From Golubevia sp. BC0850 (lineage: Eukaryota; Basidiomycota; Exobasidiomycetes; Golubeviales; Golubeviaceae), in the NCBI GenBank assembly GCA_012976225.1, contig JAAVVG010000012.1, forward strand, positions 682,001-746,000: a stretch of DNA of 64,000 bases. The letters run 5' to 3'. This document shows positions 22,874 to 35,900 of the stretch, piece after piece. Each line of letters starts with the position of its first letter. Position 1 is the stretch's first letter. A program made the translations under genes and the position numbers. A model generated the notes under the pieces. The model was not told the origin of the DNA, did no database searches, and was given only the letters and a program-made list of their open reading frames with translations.

Positions 22874-23474
22874 CTTTCTTGAGTTATTTGAATGAGTAAA
22901 GATAGTAAATGATGAATGTGGTTGGCAGAGAGGAAAGAAAGAAAGGAAGGGCTTCGATTCTTTTTATATAAGGGGAGCTGCGAAGGCGTCATTCAAGGTG
23001 CACATTGGTCGACTGGATCACGCAACCGGCCGCGGGTGGAGGGAACTCTCCCTAACTCCAGTCGAGGAGAAGGAACTGGAAAATGTGACTGGAGATAAGA
23101 AAACGCTAAAAGTTAAAGGAGTAGGAGTTGGAATCTGGGAAGAGAGATGGCGGGAAGTGGGAGAGCGAGAGAGAGAGAAGTGGCAAATTAGTTGACTAGG
23201 AGAGTGAGTTCGATTCGACTCTCTTCGCTCCTTCGTTCCAAGGTCCAATTCCACGATTTCATTTCAAGAGACATTTCAGTCTTTTGTCCGTTCGTCATCC
23301 ACCAAGAATAGAAGACGAATGTGAAGAACGATCTTGCGTCTCAGCAGCCCATCTGGCATCACTAGCTCGCCTTCCTTGCGCTTTTGCTTTTGCTTGAACT
23401 TCAGGAACCTTTTAAAGGTAATCTCTTTGACTCTTTCTTCACCCCTTTCTTCCTTCCCACCGCATCCCCAAATC
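22874..23474. promoter_or_regulatory. Bidirectional promoter, PAPS reductase and UNC93-like gene
   Basis: 601 bp between divergent ATGs. A pyrimidine-rich tract precedes the plus-strand start (23385-23470), and a TATATAAG-like box lies at about 22974 on the minus-strand side. No coding frame was supported. Confidence 0.45.
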
Positions 23475-25639
23475 ATGTCAACTTCTCAAGTCAAGGAAGC
23501 TGATGCAACGTCGTCCAAAGGAGATCGCGATTCTGTCAAAGAGCAGGAGGTGGAAGTGACGGGAGAGACCGATTTCGTGGATAAGCTCAAGTTCAATGGA
23601 AAGAGGAATTGGTATCGATCGACGTTCTTTAACAGTGAGTCTTTCAGGAGCAAAGGCAAGCTCTTTAAGACAGTCTGACGAGAGAATTTGTTCGATACTT
23701 TCTTGACCACTCATCCCATCTAATGCGTCCATTTCTCCCCACTGCAATGGCTCCTCATCAAAGTGACGATCTTGGGAATGTGTTCTTTTCTCAGTCCAGG
23801 TAAGTTGTTTTCTTCCAAGGCCGTTTGGAAGAGGAAGGAATCTCTCACACCACTTTCCCTTTCGTCTTCCATTCTGTCCTTCTTCCCTCCTCAGGTCTCT
23901 GGGGTGCGATGAACTCACTAGGAGCTGGTGGCTCTCAGAGTCCCTCCTTAGTCAACGCAGCCAATTCCTGTACTTTTGTGCTCATGGTCGTCACCTCTTT
24001 CTTCAACTCGACGCTCGTTAATTACATCGGAGTCAAGTATGCGTTGGCTATAGGAACCTTAGGATATGCTCCGTACGCCGCCAGTTTATATTTGAATGTG
24101 AAGCAAGGCACAGAATGGTTTGTGGTGTTTGGTGAGTTTCGAAGAACGAGATGGGGTTGACGAATGCCTCCAGAGTCCTGCCTTCGCACCAAGTCCTGCC
24201 CCAGCCCTACGACACAAGGCCGCGAGCTTCTCACCCTTTCTCTTCTACCCCATCTATTCACTAGGAGCTGCTCTCTGCGGTATCTCAGCCGGTTTCTTCT
24301 GGTCTACGGAAGGTGCTATCGCTCTGTCCTACCCAGAGAGGAACAAACAGGGAGTCTATCTTAGTTACTGGCTGATGTTCCGAGTCGGAGGTCAACTATT
24401 AGGAGGAATCATCAACTTGGGTTTAAACGCTGATAGGTCGCAAGAAGGATCTGTGGGAACCAACACTTATCTGGTATTCATCGCTCTACAAGCCTGTGCT
24501 CCGTTTGTGGCCATGCTTTTAAGTCCGCCTAATAAAGTGCAAAGGAAAGATGGGAGTCCAGTTTATCTTAACGTGGAATCAAACCTCAAGAGAGAGGTCA
24601 AGAACATGTTCAAGCTCCTGTGTAATCAGAAGATCTTGTTCCTTTTACCTTTGATTTGGATGGGAACTTTCTCGGAAGCTTTGACTTCTACTTATGCTGT
24701 TACTTATTTCAGTGTCAGATCAAGAGCTTTAGGTTCTTTATTATCAGCAGTGGTTTCAGCTTTAGCCAACTATCTACTTGGTCTTTTCATCGACACCAAA
24801 AAGTTGAACTTAAATCAAAGAGCGAAGATCATTTTCTTCGGGGTTTATGTTGTACTGCAAGGAACTTGGTGGGGGCTTTCTATTTGGCTGATGAACAAGT
24901 ATCATGAGACTGATCCGAAACCAAGCTTTGATTGGGAAACTCCTGTGAGTTTTGAGTGGTTCGAAAGTGGAGAGCGTTGACTTACCCCTGCTTCTATTTT
25001 TTCTGCGCTGCAGGGTTTTGGAAGAGCCTTCTTCGTCTACTTGATGCTCCAAATGGGTAAGTCAGAGTTCCCAATGTGATGTCTCACTTGTCTCCAAGAT
25101 GGAGTGGCAAAGAGAACAGCGTTGCAGGTCTTCGCAAGACCTCAACTCGGTCTTGGCTCTACTAGACGCTCATCTCGCTTCCCTTTCTTCACTTCACAGG
25201 CTTTAACATGATGTATGAAAGTATTTATTGTGAGTGAGAAGGCAAGGCTGTAAGGGACCACAAGCCACGGGCTGAACCCTCCTCCTTACTCTTCCTCGCT
25301 CTTCTCTACTCTCTAGTCTTCATCGGGAACGTAGGAGACGACCCTTCTCAGTTGGTTCGAGTGGCTGCTGTCGTTAGAGGAGTGGAATCAGCAGGTCAAT
25401 CTGTTTCTTATGGGATCAATTCAACGTCTCTCAGACTGGACGTCGTGGCGGGAATCAATGCTGCTCAGTGGCTCCTCGCTCTACTCCCAGCGTATCTGGT
25501 GATCAAAAAGATAGGTATCACCAAAGATGGAACTTACATTTTTGAACCTGCCATCTATGCTCCTCCGGAAGTCAGAGATCAACTGAAGGCTCAAGGAGTG
25601 AAGGGGGCAGTCGCTGTGGCGGGCGATGAGAAGGAGTGA
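23475..25639 (+). CDS. UNC93-like MFS membrane protein
   Basis: Seven exons: 23475-23634, 23764-23799, 23895-24131, 24265-24944, 25014-25056, 25200-25229 and 25317-25639, coding 502 residues. Two of them are only 36 and 30 nt. The protein has a polar N-terminus, then about eleven to twelve hydrophobic segments. The signature GLWGAMNSLGAGG sits at the end of TM1, and GISAGFFWSTEGAIALSYPE in the middle is the hallmark of fungal UNC93/DUF895 proteins. Family members are major-facilitator relatives of the plasma or vacuolar membrane; in animals UNC93 regulates ion channels, while the fungal substrate is unknown. A loop with PPNKVQRKDGSPVYLN separates the two halves. Confidence 0.87.
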
Positions 25640-25873
25640 AATCGATTAGAAGAATAATCATTTGCCACGTTAGAACCGTCTATTTAACTCTAAATATGTA
25701 ACCCAGTCAAGCTCAAATAGAAGAATTCAAAATCAAAATTCGCTTTGCTTGTCATAGATCGAGTGGCGTGCTGAGCTCGGGCCAGGACAAGAATTTTCGA
25801 GAGCGAAACCGGAACGCTTTGTATCAGTTCTCCCATCTTCTCCCACATCACATTCCTGAGAAAGACAATCACA

Positions 25874-28800
25874 ATGCCTTCTCCATCCAGATCCAGAGTC
25901 AGTTCAGGTTCCTCAAAATTTTCATCAAAACCAAGAAAATGAACTCAATCTGATAATAAGGATGACTCAGTCAAGAAAGACCAGGTCCAGTTGTTCGAGC
26001 TTCCGAACGATCTTCAGTTAGACATTTGGAAACGCTTGGATGTTCCCACTAACCTAGTGAAGACTTCTCGCTACTTCCAAGGTTAGTCTAGCAGAACGTC
26101 TCGAAGAAAGAGAGACTTGGTCGTCATCGTTACTGTATGCAGCGCACACCCGAGATAACACAGCCCGTTCCTCTCTCTCAATCGACTTGTTAGAGATGGG
26201 AAGAGATCCTTACTTCCAATCACAATGGTTTCTGTACAAGTTTGGAATCCACAAAGCGATCTTCAAAGCAATCTGCTTTCCAGGTATCTTCCGCGGTGAA
26301 TTACTGAGCGTAAGTAAAGATCCATGCTCCCTGGAACAGGTGGCGAACTTTTCTCTGTCGCTCTCCTTCTCCTGGAGTTTGACTCAAAGCACGTGGAGCT
26401 AGATTTTGATCACTGTCGCACTTTCTCTCTCTCCGCTGCTGACGTGCGCGCTAACCACCATCGCACTTACGCACTCATGCTCCTGCCTTCCACAGCTTCT
26501 TCTTGCGGGAGGAGCCGTGCTCAGTCGTACTTTGGTCCAAGGCCTTTCCTTTGCTCGCGTAGTCTCCAAACAAAGAGGAAGAAGATACAGAGGACGTCAA
26601 ATCGAATCTCCAGGTGGCTGGGGAAGAAGCATCTCTTTCTCTAGCTTCGCAGCCGTTTTGTCTTCTGGAGCTTCACTCTACCCAGAGATCAGTACCGTCG
26701 CTGGTTTAGATGACTCAATCGTCTTTAACAACTGGCTCAATCGTCATTGGGCGGCTACTGGAGATGCAGAGGAAAACTTCGAGAAGGTTCAGGCCTTGTT
26801 CGTCGAGGGAGCTTTTCTTCCTCTTCCAATCGCACTACCCAATTCTTCTCATGCTGTGAAGGAGAAAGGAACCGAATCGCTTTTGGTGAAAGCTTTGGTC
26901 AAAGACCCGCGTCTCATTCCTTTTGGTGAGTATTTATCTAGAGAAGTTGAGGAGCGGCAGAGTGACGTCTCTTTTAGCGGATCCCTGCACTCCTTCTAAC
27001 TGCGACACTCTTTCTTACAGCCGCTCGTAACGGAGCTGTCATTCGCTCTTCGAACGCTCAGGTTTTTCTACGCAAGGTCTTCTCAAAAGACAGCTTAGGA
27101 GTCGAAGGAATCGTTGAACTCGCCAGGGAGTGCATCTCCTCAATCCCCGGAGTCTCTCTCACTCCGGGTCTAGCTTCCCAGATTCTAATGTCTATTTGCG
27201 TCAAAGAGGACAGTTTGAGTTACAGAGCTTTGAAACAGATTCGTTTCGATCCTCTTCTCTCTCACTTCGACCTTCAGGATCTAGTCAAACAAGTCATCTT
27301 GGCCGTCAGAACTAATGAAGCCAGTCTCAGTACTAGCTTGTCTCTTTCGACTGCTGTTCTCAAGAAGACTTGTAAGCAGTTGGCTGCAGATTTCTCTCTA
27401 TCGGATGGGGTGAGGGAGTTCGCCAGGTCAATATCAACTCTCTCTTCTCTGCCCTTGAGACTGGCAGCGCCTCGCTTGCTGAGCTGAGAGAACTTGAACT
27501 GGTAAGTCGTCAGCTGCGGAAGAGGAAGATCCCAAATTTTTTCCCACTGACTATATTCCTTCTTCTTTTCTTTACTTCCAACCATAGACTGAGGACGAGC
27601 TGTTTGAAGCTCTGATCCAAAACGGAATCCAAAGCGTCAAAGCTCTCAAAGTCATCAAGCTTCAGAAGCCTATCGACGCAGCTTTCATTTCTCGTCTATT
27701 CACCACTATTCTAGATCAACCTGACAAAGGAAAGCTGATTCAATCATTTTCGGCCTGGTTCAATCAAGAGATAGAGTCGAGATCGGTAGCTCTTCGTGAA
27801 AGATCTATTTCTGCAGTCGACACCGATGATGGGAAGGGAGTCCAAGCTCAAGTAAGAAGCAAGATCGACGAATCACTTCTTCCAACCTCTCTTCAAGAAG
27901 AGCTCATCAAACAAGTTCTCAAGCACGACTTCGAACTCAAGGACCTCTCCTCAGGTGCAGCATCATCAAAGCACAGTCTACTAGCTCTCGATTGGACTTC
28001 AGACTTAGTCAACACCCTGAAAGCGGAGGGGGGTCAATCTGGAATTGTCGCTCGCTACGGTCTTGCACCTAGACCTCTGACTAGCAGATTCTTAGATTTC
28101 TCAAATCTATCTTCTGCGGAAGATGAGGAGGAACAAGTTCAAAAGCAAGTCAAGACCGTCAAAACCGAGAGAAAGGCTCTGGACGCATTCGGACATCAGG
28201 ATCTAGTGCCACTACAGACGTTGGTCAAGGCAGATGAAGACGCGCAAGTTGCAAATCCACGTCGTCGTAGAGGATACCCTTCTTACAACTACCAAGCTGC
28301 TCCTAGAGCTCCATTGGCTTCAATTCCTTCAGCAAAACCAAACAGTGTGCTCGGATCTGTCTCTCCTGAGTGCATCAGCAACGGCAGGGCTCTCTTGAAT
28401 CTTTTTGGAAACTCTAAGGTCGTCTCCGTCTTCCTAGATCACTCAATTTTAAATTCTAACTTTCAACTTTCTAAGATTTTTATCGAAGCCGGTTTGCCTT
28501 CTCCTACACTACGTCACTTCCAGATCTTCGCCCTTTCAGGACAAGAACTTCCAATTTGGATGAGCTCTCAGATCATCAAAGGAGCTCCGTTCTTCAAGAG
28601 CTGGGGAGACTCAGGCGATGACATAGAGATTCTTGCTTCTCAAGCCAGCTTATCGTAAGTATTGACAACTTTCTCACTGGAACTTTCTCGGCCCTCTAAC
28701 GAAAATCATTCTCTCTTCATCCTCTCTACAGATCTGAAGAAATCTTAGCCTCATGTCTACCCAAAAAGAAAGGAAAGGTCTCAACCTCGACAGCTCGTAC

Positions 28801-30253
28801 CGCTAATGGAGATGAAACCTCCCTCGATACCTCCAACTCTCTTTCTTTCAACACCACCGGAGACACTACCATGACCTCGGTCGATGAATCAGTGGATGAG
28901 AAGACTGACACCTCCGTTCTTCGTCGCTCTACTAGAGAGAAGCGTGCTCGTTTCGAACCTGCAGAGGTCAAAGAGGAGAGCGAGGATTCAGACGAGCAAA
29001 GAAATGAGAATGAGGTCGCAGTCGGAAAGATGGAAGAGGATGAAAAACCTAAAGATTCTCAAGATTCTCTAGTTCGACCGGGATCATTAGGAATGGTCAA
29101 CAGATCTTTCATGATCATGGAAGAAGGAAAGGTGAGACAAAGGTCGGAGAGAGGTGGGCCCTCCTTTGAATCTCTAGCTCATCTCATCCCTTTTTGTCTC
29201 TTCTTTCGCACAGCCTGTGAGAGTGAGCGAAGAAGACTTCACTGCTAGAGACGTTTCTTTCAGAAAGTGGATCAGTCACCTTGAAGGCATGCTCAGGTAA
29301 GTCGTTCGATTCGTTCTTTCTGAGAGGAACTCTGTCACTTCGCTGATTTCATCGGTCTCTTTCATCTCTTACAGAGCTCAAGAACACAATCTCGCTCTCA
29401 AGAAGGCTCACACTCCCAGAGGTCCTACAGGTCGTGCCATTCGTCAGAACCGTAAAGGCTACTTCCATCAGCAGCTCGAATCCCTGCTACCAATACTCAG
29501 AGCAGCTCACAAGAAGCTGTTGAGCGAAGCTCATTCAAACCTAGATGCTATTTACTCCTCTAATCAAAGTCGCCAAGCTGTAGAGCTTATTCAAGAGCTT
29601 CGTTCTGAACTTGAAGATCTAGTCAAGGAGAAGAAAGAAAACAAGCATGGAGCAGATGAGTTCATCTGTGATGGGACGAGACGTCAAGCATTTTTAGCTA
29701 CAGGCTTGAGTAAAGGGTACAGCAATGGCTGGAATGTCCCTAGAGCTGAAGTCGATGTTGACTCCGAAGACGAGGTGAGTGAGAGATGATTTCAATCACA
29801 GCGAGGTCAGCTAGATATCGTGGAGCTTGCCCTCAACGTAGATTGAGATTCATTATTCCAACTCCCTGCTTCGATTTCCAATAGACTTGGGACATCTCTT
29901 TCCATGCCAGAAGACGTATCCTTCAAGTACCTGCTGCACCTTCGACTTCAACTCCATTGAAGACTCAAAGCAAGAAGAGAAAACAACGTGCTTCTTCCGA
30001 CACCTCTGACTTCGATTCCTCTAGAAGTCAGTCAAGTATCAAGAAAGAAGTTTGGTACTGTTCAGATTCTTCTCACTCATCCAACGAGTCCGAGTCAGAG
30101 GAGGAGAACTTTCGTCAAGTAGATGACTTGTGCGAAAGCGTTGAATCCTCTGGAGAAGAAGAAGATCAAGATGGAGATTCTGAATCTTCTCTTTCTGGAA
30201 CAGAAGATGAAGAGATGGAAGACGGAGACGAAGTAGACCAGTCGGAAGATTAA
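25874..30253 (+). CDS. Large multi-exon nuclear-looking protein, family not recognised
   Basis: Eleven exons read through with consistent phase to 1163 residues: 25874-25897, 25961-26081, 26143-26309, 26496-26925, 27021-27409, 27460-27501, 27588-28654, 28732-29131, 29214-29296, 29375-29774 and 29885-30253. Residues 17-36 (LFELPNDLQLDIWKRLDVPT) look like a short F-box. Up to about residue 600 it is helical-repeat-like (many L/A/V-rich helices such as LQDLVKQVILAVRTNE). Then come a basic patch (NPRRRRGYPSYNYQ), a helical block and RRSTREKRARFEP. Next are a Glu/Lys-rich helical part around residues 920-1030 and a long acidic Ser/Glu/Asp tail after a KKRKQR motif. Charge pattern and nuclear-localisation-like motifs suggest a chromatin or DNA-repair scaffold. 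I cannot name a family. A resemblance to the acidic tail of FANCD2 was noted but is too weak to use. Confidence 0.75.
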
Positions 30254-30646
30254 ATGAAGGGGCAAAATTGTAACCGGTTCTCTCAAGAATGGCTTAGTGT
30301 TTCTTGTTCTTATCAAATGCAAGCAGATATCCAAATTTTCATGTACTCCAGAATTTGGACTTGGCTGTCGAGTTAGTGTCATGGAGCTCGACTTGCTTCT
30401 TAAATCTGTGTCTTTGCTGTGGCCTATGAGTTCTCGCCAAGAGGGGGCGAAGGATTCCGCTAATCTCGAGAGAATGATTCGCAATCTCTTTTAGACCAAA
30501 CTAGATCTAGCTGTACTCTTGGATTATAGACTTGGAGGATAATTATTTGACTTGATCTTTCATGCTGCGCGAGGGAAACGGTTCCTTCTTCTCTCAACGA
30601 CTCTCAACAACTCAATCTGCTTAACCTCTCAACAAACCGACAGAAC
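30254..30646. other. Intergenic, no gene seen
   Basis: 3' flank of the large nuclear-looking protein gene and promoter of the LRR-like gene. No supported frame. Confidence 0.4.
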
Positions 30647-32299
30647 ATGAGCTTCAAGCTCGTATCAGAGCAGGTTGGAATAGTGATCGCAAACATAATC
30701 CTCTCATGGCCCAAAAAGAAGGGTTTGAACTCGTGGGCAAAACAAGAACAAAGAAGGTCAGTTTGAGTTCACTTCTTAGATTCTTTTAGTCATGCCCCTC
30801 AAGATACCTCAAGAGACTTATTTTCGAGTGTCCGTAGCCCAATTTTCCATTGAAAACTCTCATTTAACCCTTCCACCCGCCTTCCACGTCAATCACTTTC
30901 TCCTTTCAGGATCAGAGACTTGACTCTGCTCAGTCTCAGTCTTCTCTCCAGACCTTCGTCTTCCTTCTGGATTTCAATGCTCCATGCGAACATAACGGTC
31001 TCGGACATGAGAGCAAAGTCTTTTCTGCCACATCTTTTTAAATCTCCCAACTCGTTCAAAGCTACTCGCTCTCTAGAGTTAGACCTAGAAGAAGATTTTC
31101 GAACAGAAACTCTTGATCTAGCTGTTCGCTTAAACTCTACAAAAATTGAAGACTTTCATTTGCAAGACTTACCAAAACCAAGTAAGGGCCACAACCAAGT
31201 TGATCTCAACGCTAACCTCGTCAACTTTGACCTCGAGTTCATGAAGAACGATTCAGCAATTCAGATGCTCTCATTAGCCTCCATTTATTCTATAATGATA
31301 AATGCTATGCCAAGTTTAATCAAACTAAAAGCGACAGATGTGATTTTCTTCCAATTCATCCAAAGAAGCCAGTCATCCAAAACTCTGTCGGGTCTTGAGA
31401 ATCTGAGAGTCCTTCAACTAGGTGGGTTACAGGCTATAGGGATCTCAGCTAGATCCTCTACCTGGATCATGGTCAAGTTAGAGAATCTGTCTCATCTTCA
31501 AGTCTCGGTAGAGTTCAGTCGCAAAGATGAAAGGTTTCTTAGAGATCAGGATCTATTCGGGAAGTCCAGAATCACTCACCTTGATTTATCGTTCCAGGTT
31601 ACTCCGGATAAAAGCAGAGAGTGGGGAAATGCAGAGACTGAAGTCATAGTTTTGTTCCTAGGAATCCCTCAAATCTTGGTAGAGCTGAAACTTCAAAACA
31701 CTTTACCTCTTTATGCAATGTTTCAAGGGACTTCTCTTCTAGTCCTCCAACGTTTAATCCCTTCAGCCGGCTCACTCAAGTATATTTGTCTTACTGGGGG
31801 TTTCGAGGAGACTTCTCTTAACTTCACCTCGAGTTCCTACTTTGAGATGGAGCCAGTAATCAACATCGAATTAAAAGCTTTAACAGTGATGTCATTAGAT
31901 CAAGAGTCCTTGAAGGCTTTCATCAATATATCGGTCGCCGACATGTCTATCACAACCCCATCTCTAGCAAAGATTCAAATATTTTCTGGTGGTGTTGGAC
32001 AAGCTCCCAACTCTAAATTCGTCGAGCAAGATCTCATCAGATGGATCAGGGACGATGACTTCCCAAGCTCAGTAACCGAAATCTTTTGCTCGAGGAACCC
32101 GATTGGGTTGGATGGAGAATTGTTCGAAATGTCAGGATGTCGCAGAGAGTGGGATCAAGCTAGAAGAACTTTGAGTGATATCTGTTGTCAAAAGGGGTTG
32201 GGTTTCACTTTGTTGGATGACGAGGAGCAAAGTGAGTGTCAATCTGGGGAACAAGACAGAAGCTTCGATCCCCTTTGTCTCGATTTTACTTTCAGCTAA
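30647..32299 (+). CDS. LRR-like protein of the local F-box family
   Basis: Two exons, 30647-30756 and 30910-32299 (GTCAGT donor, TTTCAG acceptor), coding 499 residues. Repeated leucine-rich units are visible: ENLRVLQLGGLQAIG, ENLSHLQVSVEF, SRITHLDLSFQVT and LVELKLQNTLPLY. The first 40 residues (SEQVGIVIANIILSWPKKKG) occupy the place of an F-box but lack its Leu-Pro start, so the F-box is degenerate or absent. The stop follows CLDFTFS. By organisation it belongs with the other F-box/LRR-like genes in the window. A substrate-recognition role is inferred only. Confidence 0.65.
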
Positions 32300-32966
32300 T
32301 CAAACCCTTTGTTCTACCTCTGTCCGAAGACGCCTTTGGGGTCTTCCCTGAACCCGAAGATTTGGTTTGAACAGTCAAGGCTTTCAAGTCTCTCGGAAGC
32401 TCCATGCGCGGTAGACGAGGTCCAGAGATTTCAAAAGCTACATGTGGAGGCTAGAAATAGTAGAGGTTCTGAGTCAGATCATTTTTGTTCGCCTCGTAAC
32501 TTGTGTGATTTTGAGCTTTTTTTGGGTTACGCATCCGACGTAGTCACCTTTTCGACATTTCAAATCAGTTAAGCGCGCTTCCCAACGACACGTCGCCTGC
32601 TCTGCACTCGAGTTCCAATAGAAAGAGTGAAAGAAAGATGGCCGAAGTTTGCAAAGAGAAAAAAAAGAATACGATTACAGGAAAGGGGACTTCAAAGTGA
32701 GATGCAAGATTGAAGGAGGAAGGACAAAAAGTGAAGGGAATCTAGAATGGAAGGTTGAGCTGAGAGGGGTTCATTAGACGGGAAACAGCGAAATAAAAGG
32801 CGGCAGAGACAAAAATTGAACAGGGGAATTGAAGGTCATGATGTCATTATTGTTCGTTATCAGGAGTTGAGGGGAACCGATGGAGGTTAAACCATTTTCA
32901 AAAGGACCGAAAAGAAGTGTGGCGATGAGATGATCTCCGTTCGACTTTCGAGTTGGTCAATAATAC
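32300..32966. other. Convergent intergenic region
   Basis: 3' flanks of the LRR-like gene and the MFS gene. Purine-rich between 32620 and 32900. The short plus-strand frame at 32309-32572 has no ATG or splice support. Confidence 0.4.
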
Positions 32967-35900
32967 TTAACGAATAGTCCAAGAGTGTAAGAAACCGATG
33001 AAACCTAAGGCTCCAACCATCAAGAAACCGAGATGGTAGTTCCATGGGAAGGAGTGTAGTTCGTAGCCACCTTCGACAGATCTCATCCAGACGATTCCTC
33101 CGATGATTGGACCTGGAGAAGATGAACGAGCGATATAAAGTTGGAGGAGGAAGATAGAGTCAGTAAAAGGTCGGAGGGAGAGAGATAGGGAAAGGAAAAT
33201 CAAAGGAATTTTTCAACTCACCGATGAATCTGGCAGCAGAGGAAGTAGTTTGAGCCAACCCATTCGCAAGAGGGACTAAATGAGGTGGAGTCATTGCGTT
33301 CATGAGAACTGAGTGGAAGGAAGATGGTCGAAACAAAGAGAAGGTCAGCAAGCGATCAGAAGGGGATTCGTTATCTTTCTCCTTTCCCTTCTTCTGAATC
33401 TCTTTCATCAACTCACCAGTAACAGCGGTAAAAGCAGTAACATTACAAGCCCATCTAAAACCGGCAAAGACAGTCATAGCCATCATAACCCTAGCATCAT
33501 TATCAGGATGTAAGAAATTTCTCAAATAAGGGAAAAGAGAATAAGCAGGTAAATAAAGAGCTAAACCGATTCTCATCATAGCTAGATGAGAAAATCTACC
33601 TCTAGGAGGTCCAACAGTTGGATAAAACCAGAATTGAAAGATTAATTGACAAACTGCCATGGCAGCTATTAATTCAGCATAATGTTGAGATGATAAACCT
33701 AAACCACCAGAAGTATAAGGAGTGACTAAGAAAGCCATGAAAACTTGTTCAAAAGTTGAAGAATGTAAAGACATTAAACCATATTGAGCTATGATTACTA
33801 GAGGGAGAAGAGAGAAGATTGAAGGAGTTGGAGTTGAAGGGAGAATTACTGTGGAAGATCCTGATTCGGGAATCACTTGGTTTTGAAGAGAAAGATCTTT
33901 TGAAGGAAGAGTTTTAGTCGTTCCGTAGAAACTATTTCTTGCTGAATGAGATTCTGGAATACCAGCTAAAGTTGGATCGTATCCTCCTGGACCACTAGCG
34001 ACAGGTGGATTTGGTGACAAAAGACCTTGATTGTTGATATTTGAAGGACTTGGAGAAATTGGTCTTTCAACTCCAGTATTATTATAAAGACTTGGAGTTC
34101 TACCTCCACTAACTTTTCTACCAAATCTAGGTCTACCACTACTTGAACCACCTTCCGAATTACCTCCTCTAGATAATTTTCTCTTTGCGAAATTCAAAGG
34201 AACCAAATGTTGATTCCTTTGAATAAGTGAAGATTCTTCATCAATTGAAGATCTCGATTCTCCTAAAAGTTGATCTTGATCTTCATCGTCTGTTGAATTG
34301 TCGACTGAAATACTATTCCTCCTATCATCAGCATCAGCATCGTTTTCATCATATTCTTGATCTTCATCATCCAAAAAGACGTCTTCATCCAAACCTTCAT
34401 AAGTGTCTTCACCATTGATGGCAGCTGCAACCCATAAATCAGTCAAAGATAAAACAGCATCATCGTTAGCTAATAAGAACCTTTGAGCAAAAGATAAAGG
34501 TGGTTGAGCTTGATTTCCAATCTCTTCGAAATCTGGAGCATAAGGATTGTTTGAAAAATACGATTGACGATTTGGATTTGCAGTCAAATTGCTTCTATCT
34601 CGTTCTTGATGAGTGTTGGTGATATTACTATTGGCTCTATTGTTAAACCTTGAAATTCCACTTTGACCACCTTCAATAGCTGGACTTCTAACATCATCAT
34701 AACCATAAGCCGAACCATTCCCACCACCAAAGATATTCCTCCTCCTAGCTTCAGTCCTAGAATATTTCCCACTCATCAAACTTCTCCTATCGAAAGCTGA
34801 ATCGTTTAAATTGTTCTCAGTTCTAGTGATGATAGTATCTCTATCATCTTCATCATCATCACTTCCAGGTTCCGAAGGTGGTCCACCAGTTTCATAATCT
34901 ACTTGCTGAGTAAAAGTTCTTTCTAGTCCACTCGGACCTCCATGTCCTTTATTAGTATTTTCCAAAGAGACTCCAGATTCATTCTCTCCTTCGTGATTTG
35001 AGAAATAACCTGATATCCTTTTCCCAGCTGATCTACCGAAACTACCCAATTGACTTGCAGTCCTTCTAGTCGTTGAACCTCTTTCAACATCAATTTTCTC
35101 TGGTAATTGGATGTTTCCGTTCCTGGGTCCTCCATCTTCTCCAATGAAACACGATAGGATGGCTCCTAAAGCTGTAAAAGAAGATCCAACAATACAAGGT
35201 AAAAGATAAGGTAAATCGATGAAGAGTTGAGATTTTCCAAAGATTGAGGGGAATTTCGTTGCAGGCTGGGAGATAGTGGAAAGAGATAGAAGCTCAGATT
35301 AGTTGGTATTTCCATTCCACCTCTCAGACGAATCTCAAACTAAACCATTCCCTTTACTCACATGTTCCAAAACCCCTCCCAGAATCGGACCAACGATTCC
35401 ACCCATTCCCCAACAAGTCCCCATCAATGCATAAGCTCTACCTTCATTTGTTTCATCGGTTAAATCTCTCACTGCTCCTTTTGCAACTCCAACTGCTCCG
35501 TTGAATAAACCCTGTAACATTCGAACAGCAATCGCCATTTTCAGAGAAGTTGAAGTTCCAAAGAGAATCAAAGTTAAACAATTACCAGTTAATGAGATTA
35601 GAAGAACTATACGTCTACCGTGACGAGTGGCGATTGAAGACCAGAGGAGAGAGGTTAGGAATTGGGAGAAGAAGAAGACGGCGGCTGGGGGAGTGGAGGG
35701 AAGATGAGAGGAGGGAAATGAGTGCTGAGTTTAACTGAGGGAGAGTTCTTGAAGGAATCGGAGGGGAAGGATCTAACTCCATAGACTCCCCTGTCCCCCC
35801 TTCCGTCCCTCTCTTTCTCTCGAAGTAACACTCACAAACGATTCCAGCCCAAAATCCAACGTCTGCTTCCCCACCAACTTTGAAATCTTCAATCATGAAG

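Noticed and set aside
25874-30253. FANCD2 orthologue
   Set aside because: Only the acidic Ser/Glu tail and a vague helical block resemble it. The head looks like an F-box and no FANCD2 signature was found.
33966-34418. Frames in other registers inside the MFS central loop
   Set aside because: Low-complexity Asp/Ser codons (GAT, TCA) leave all frames open. The exon frame is fixed by the flanking membrane segments.
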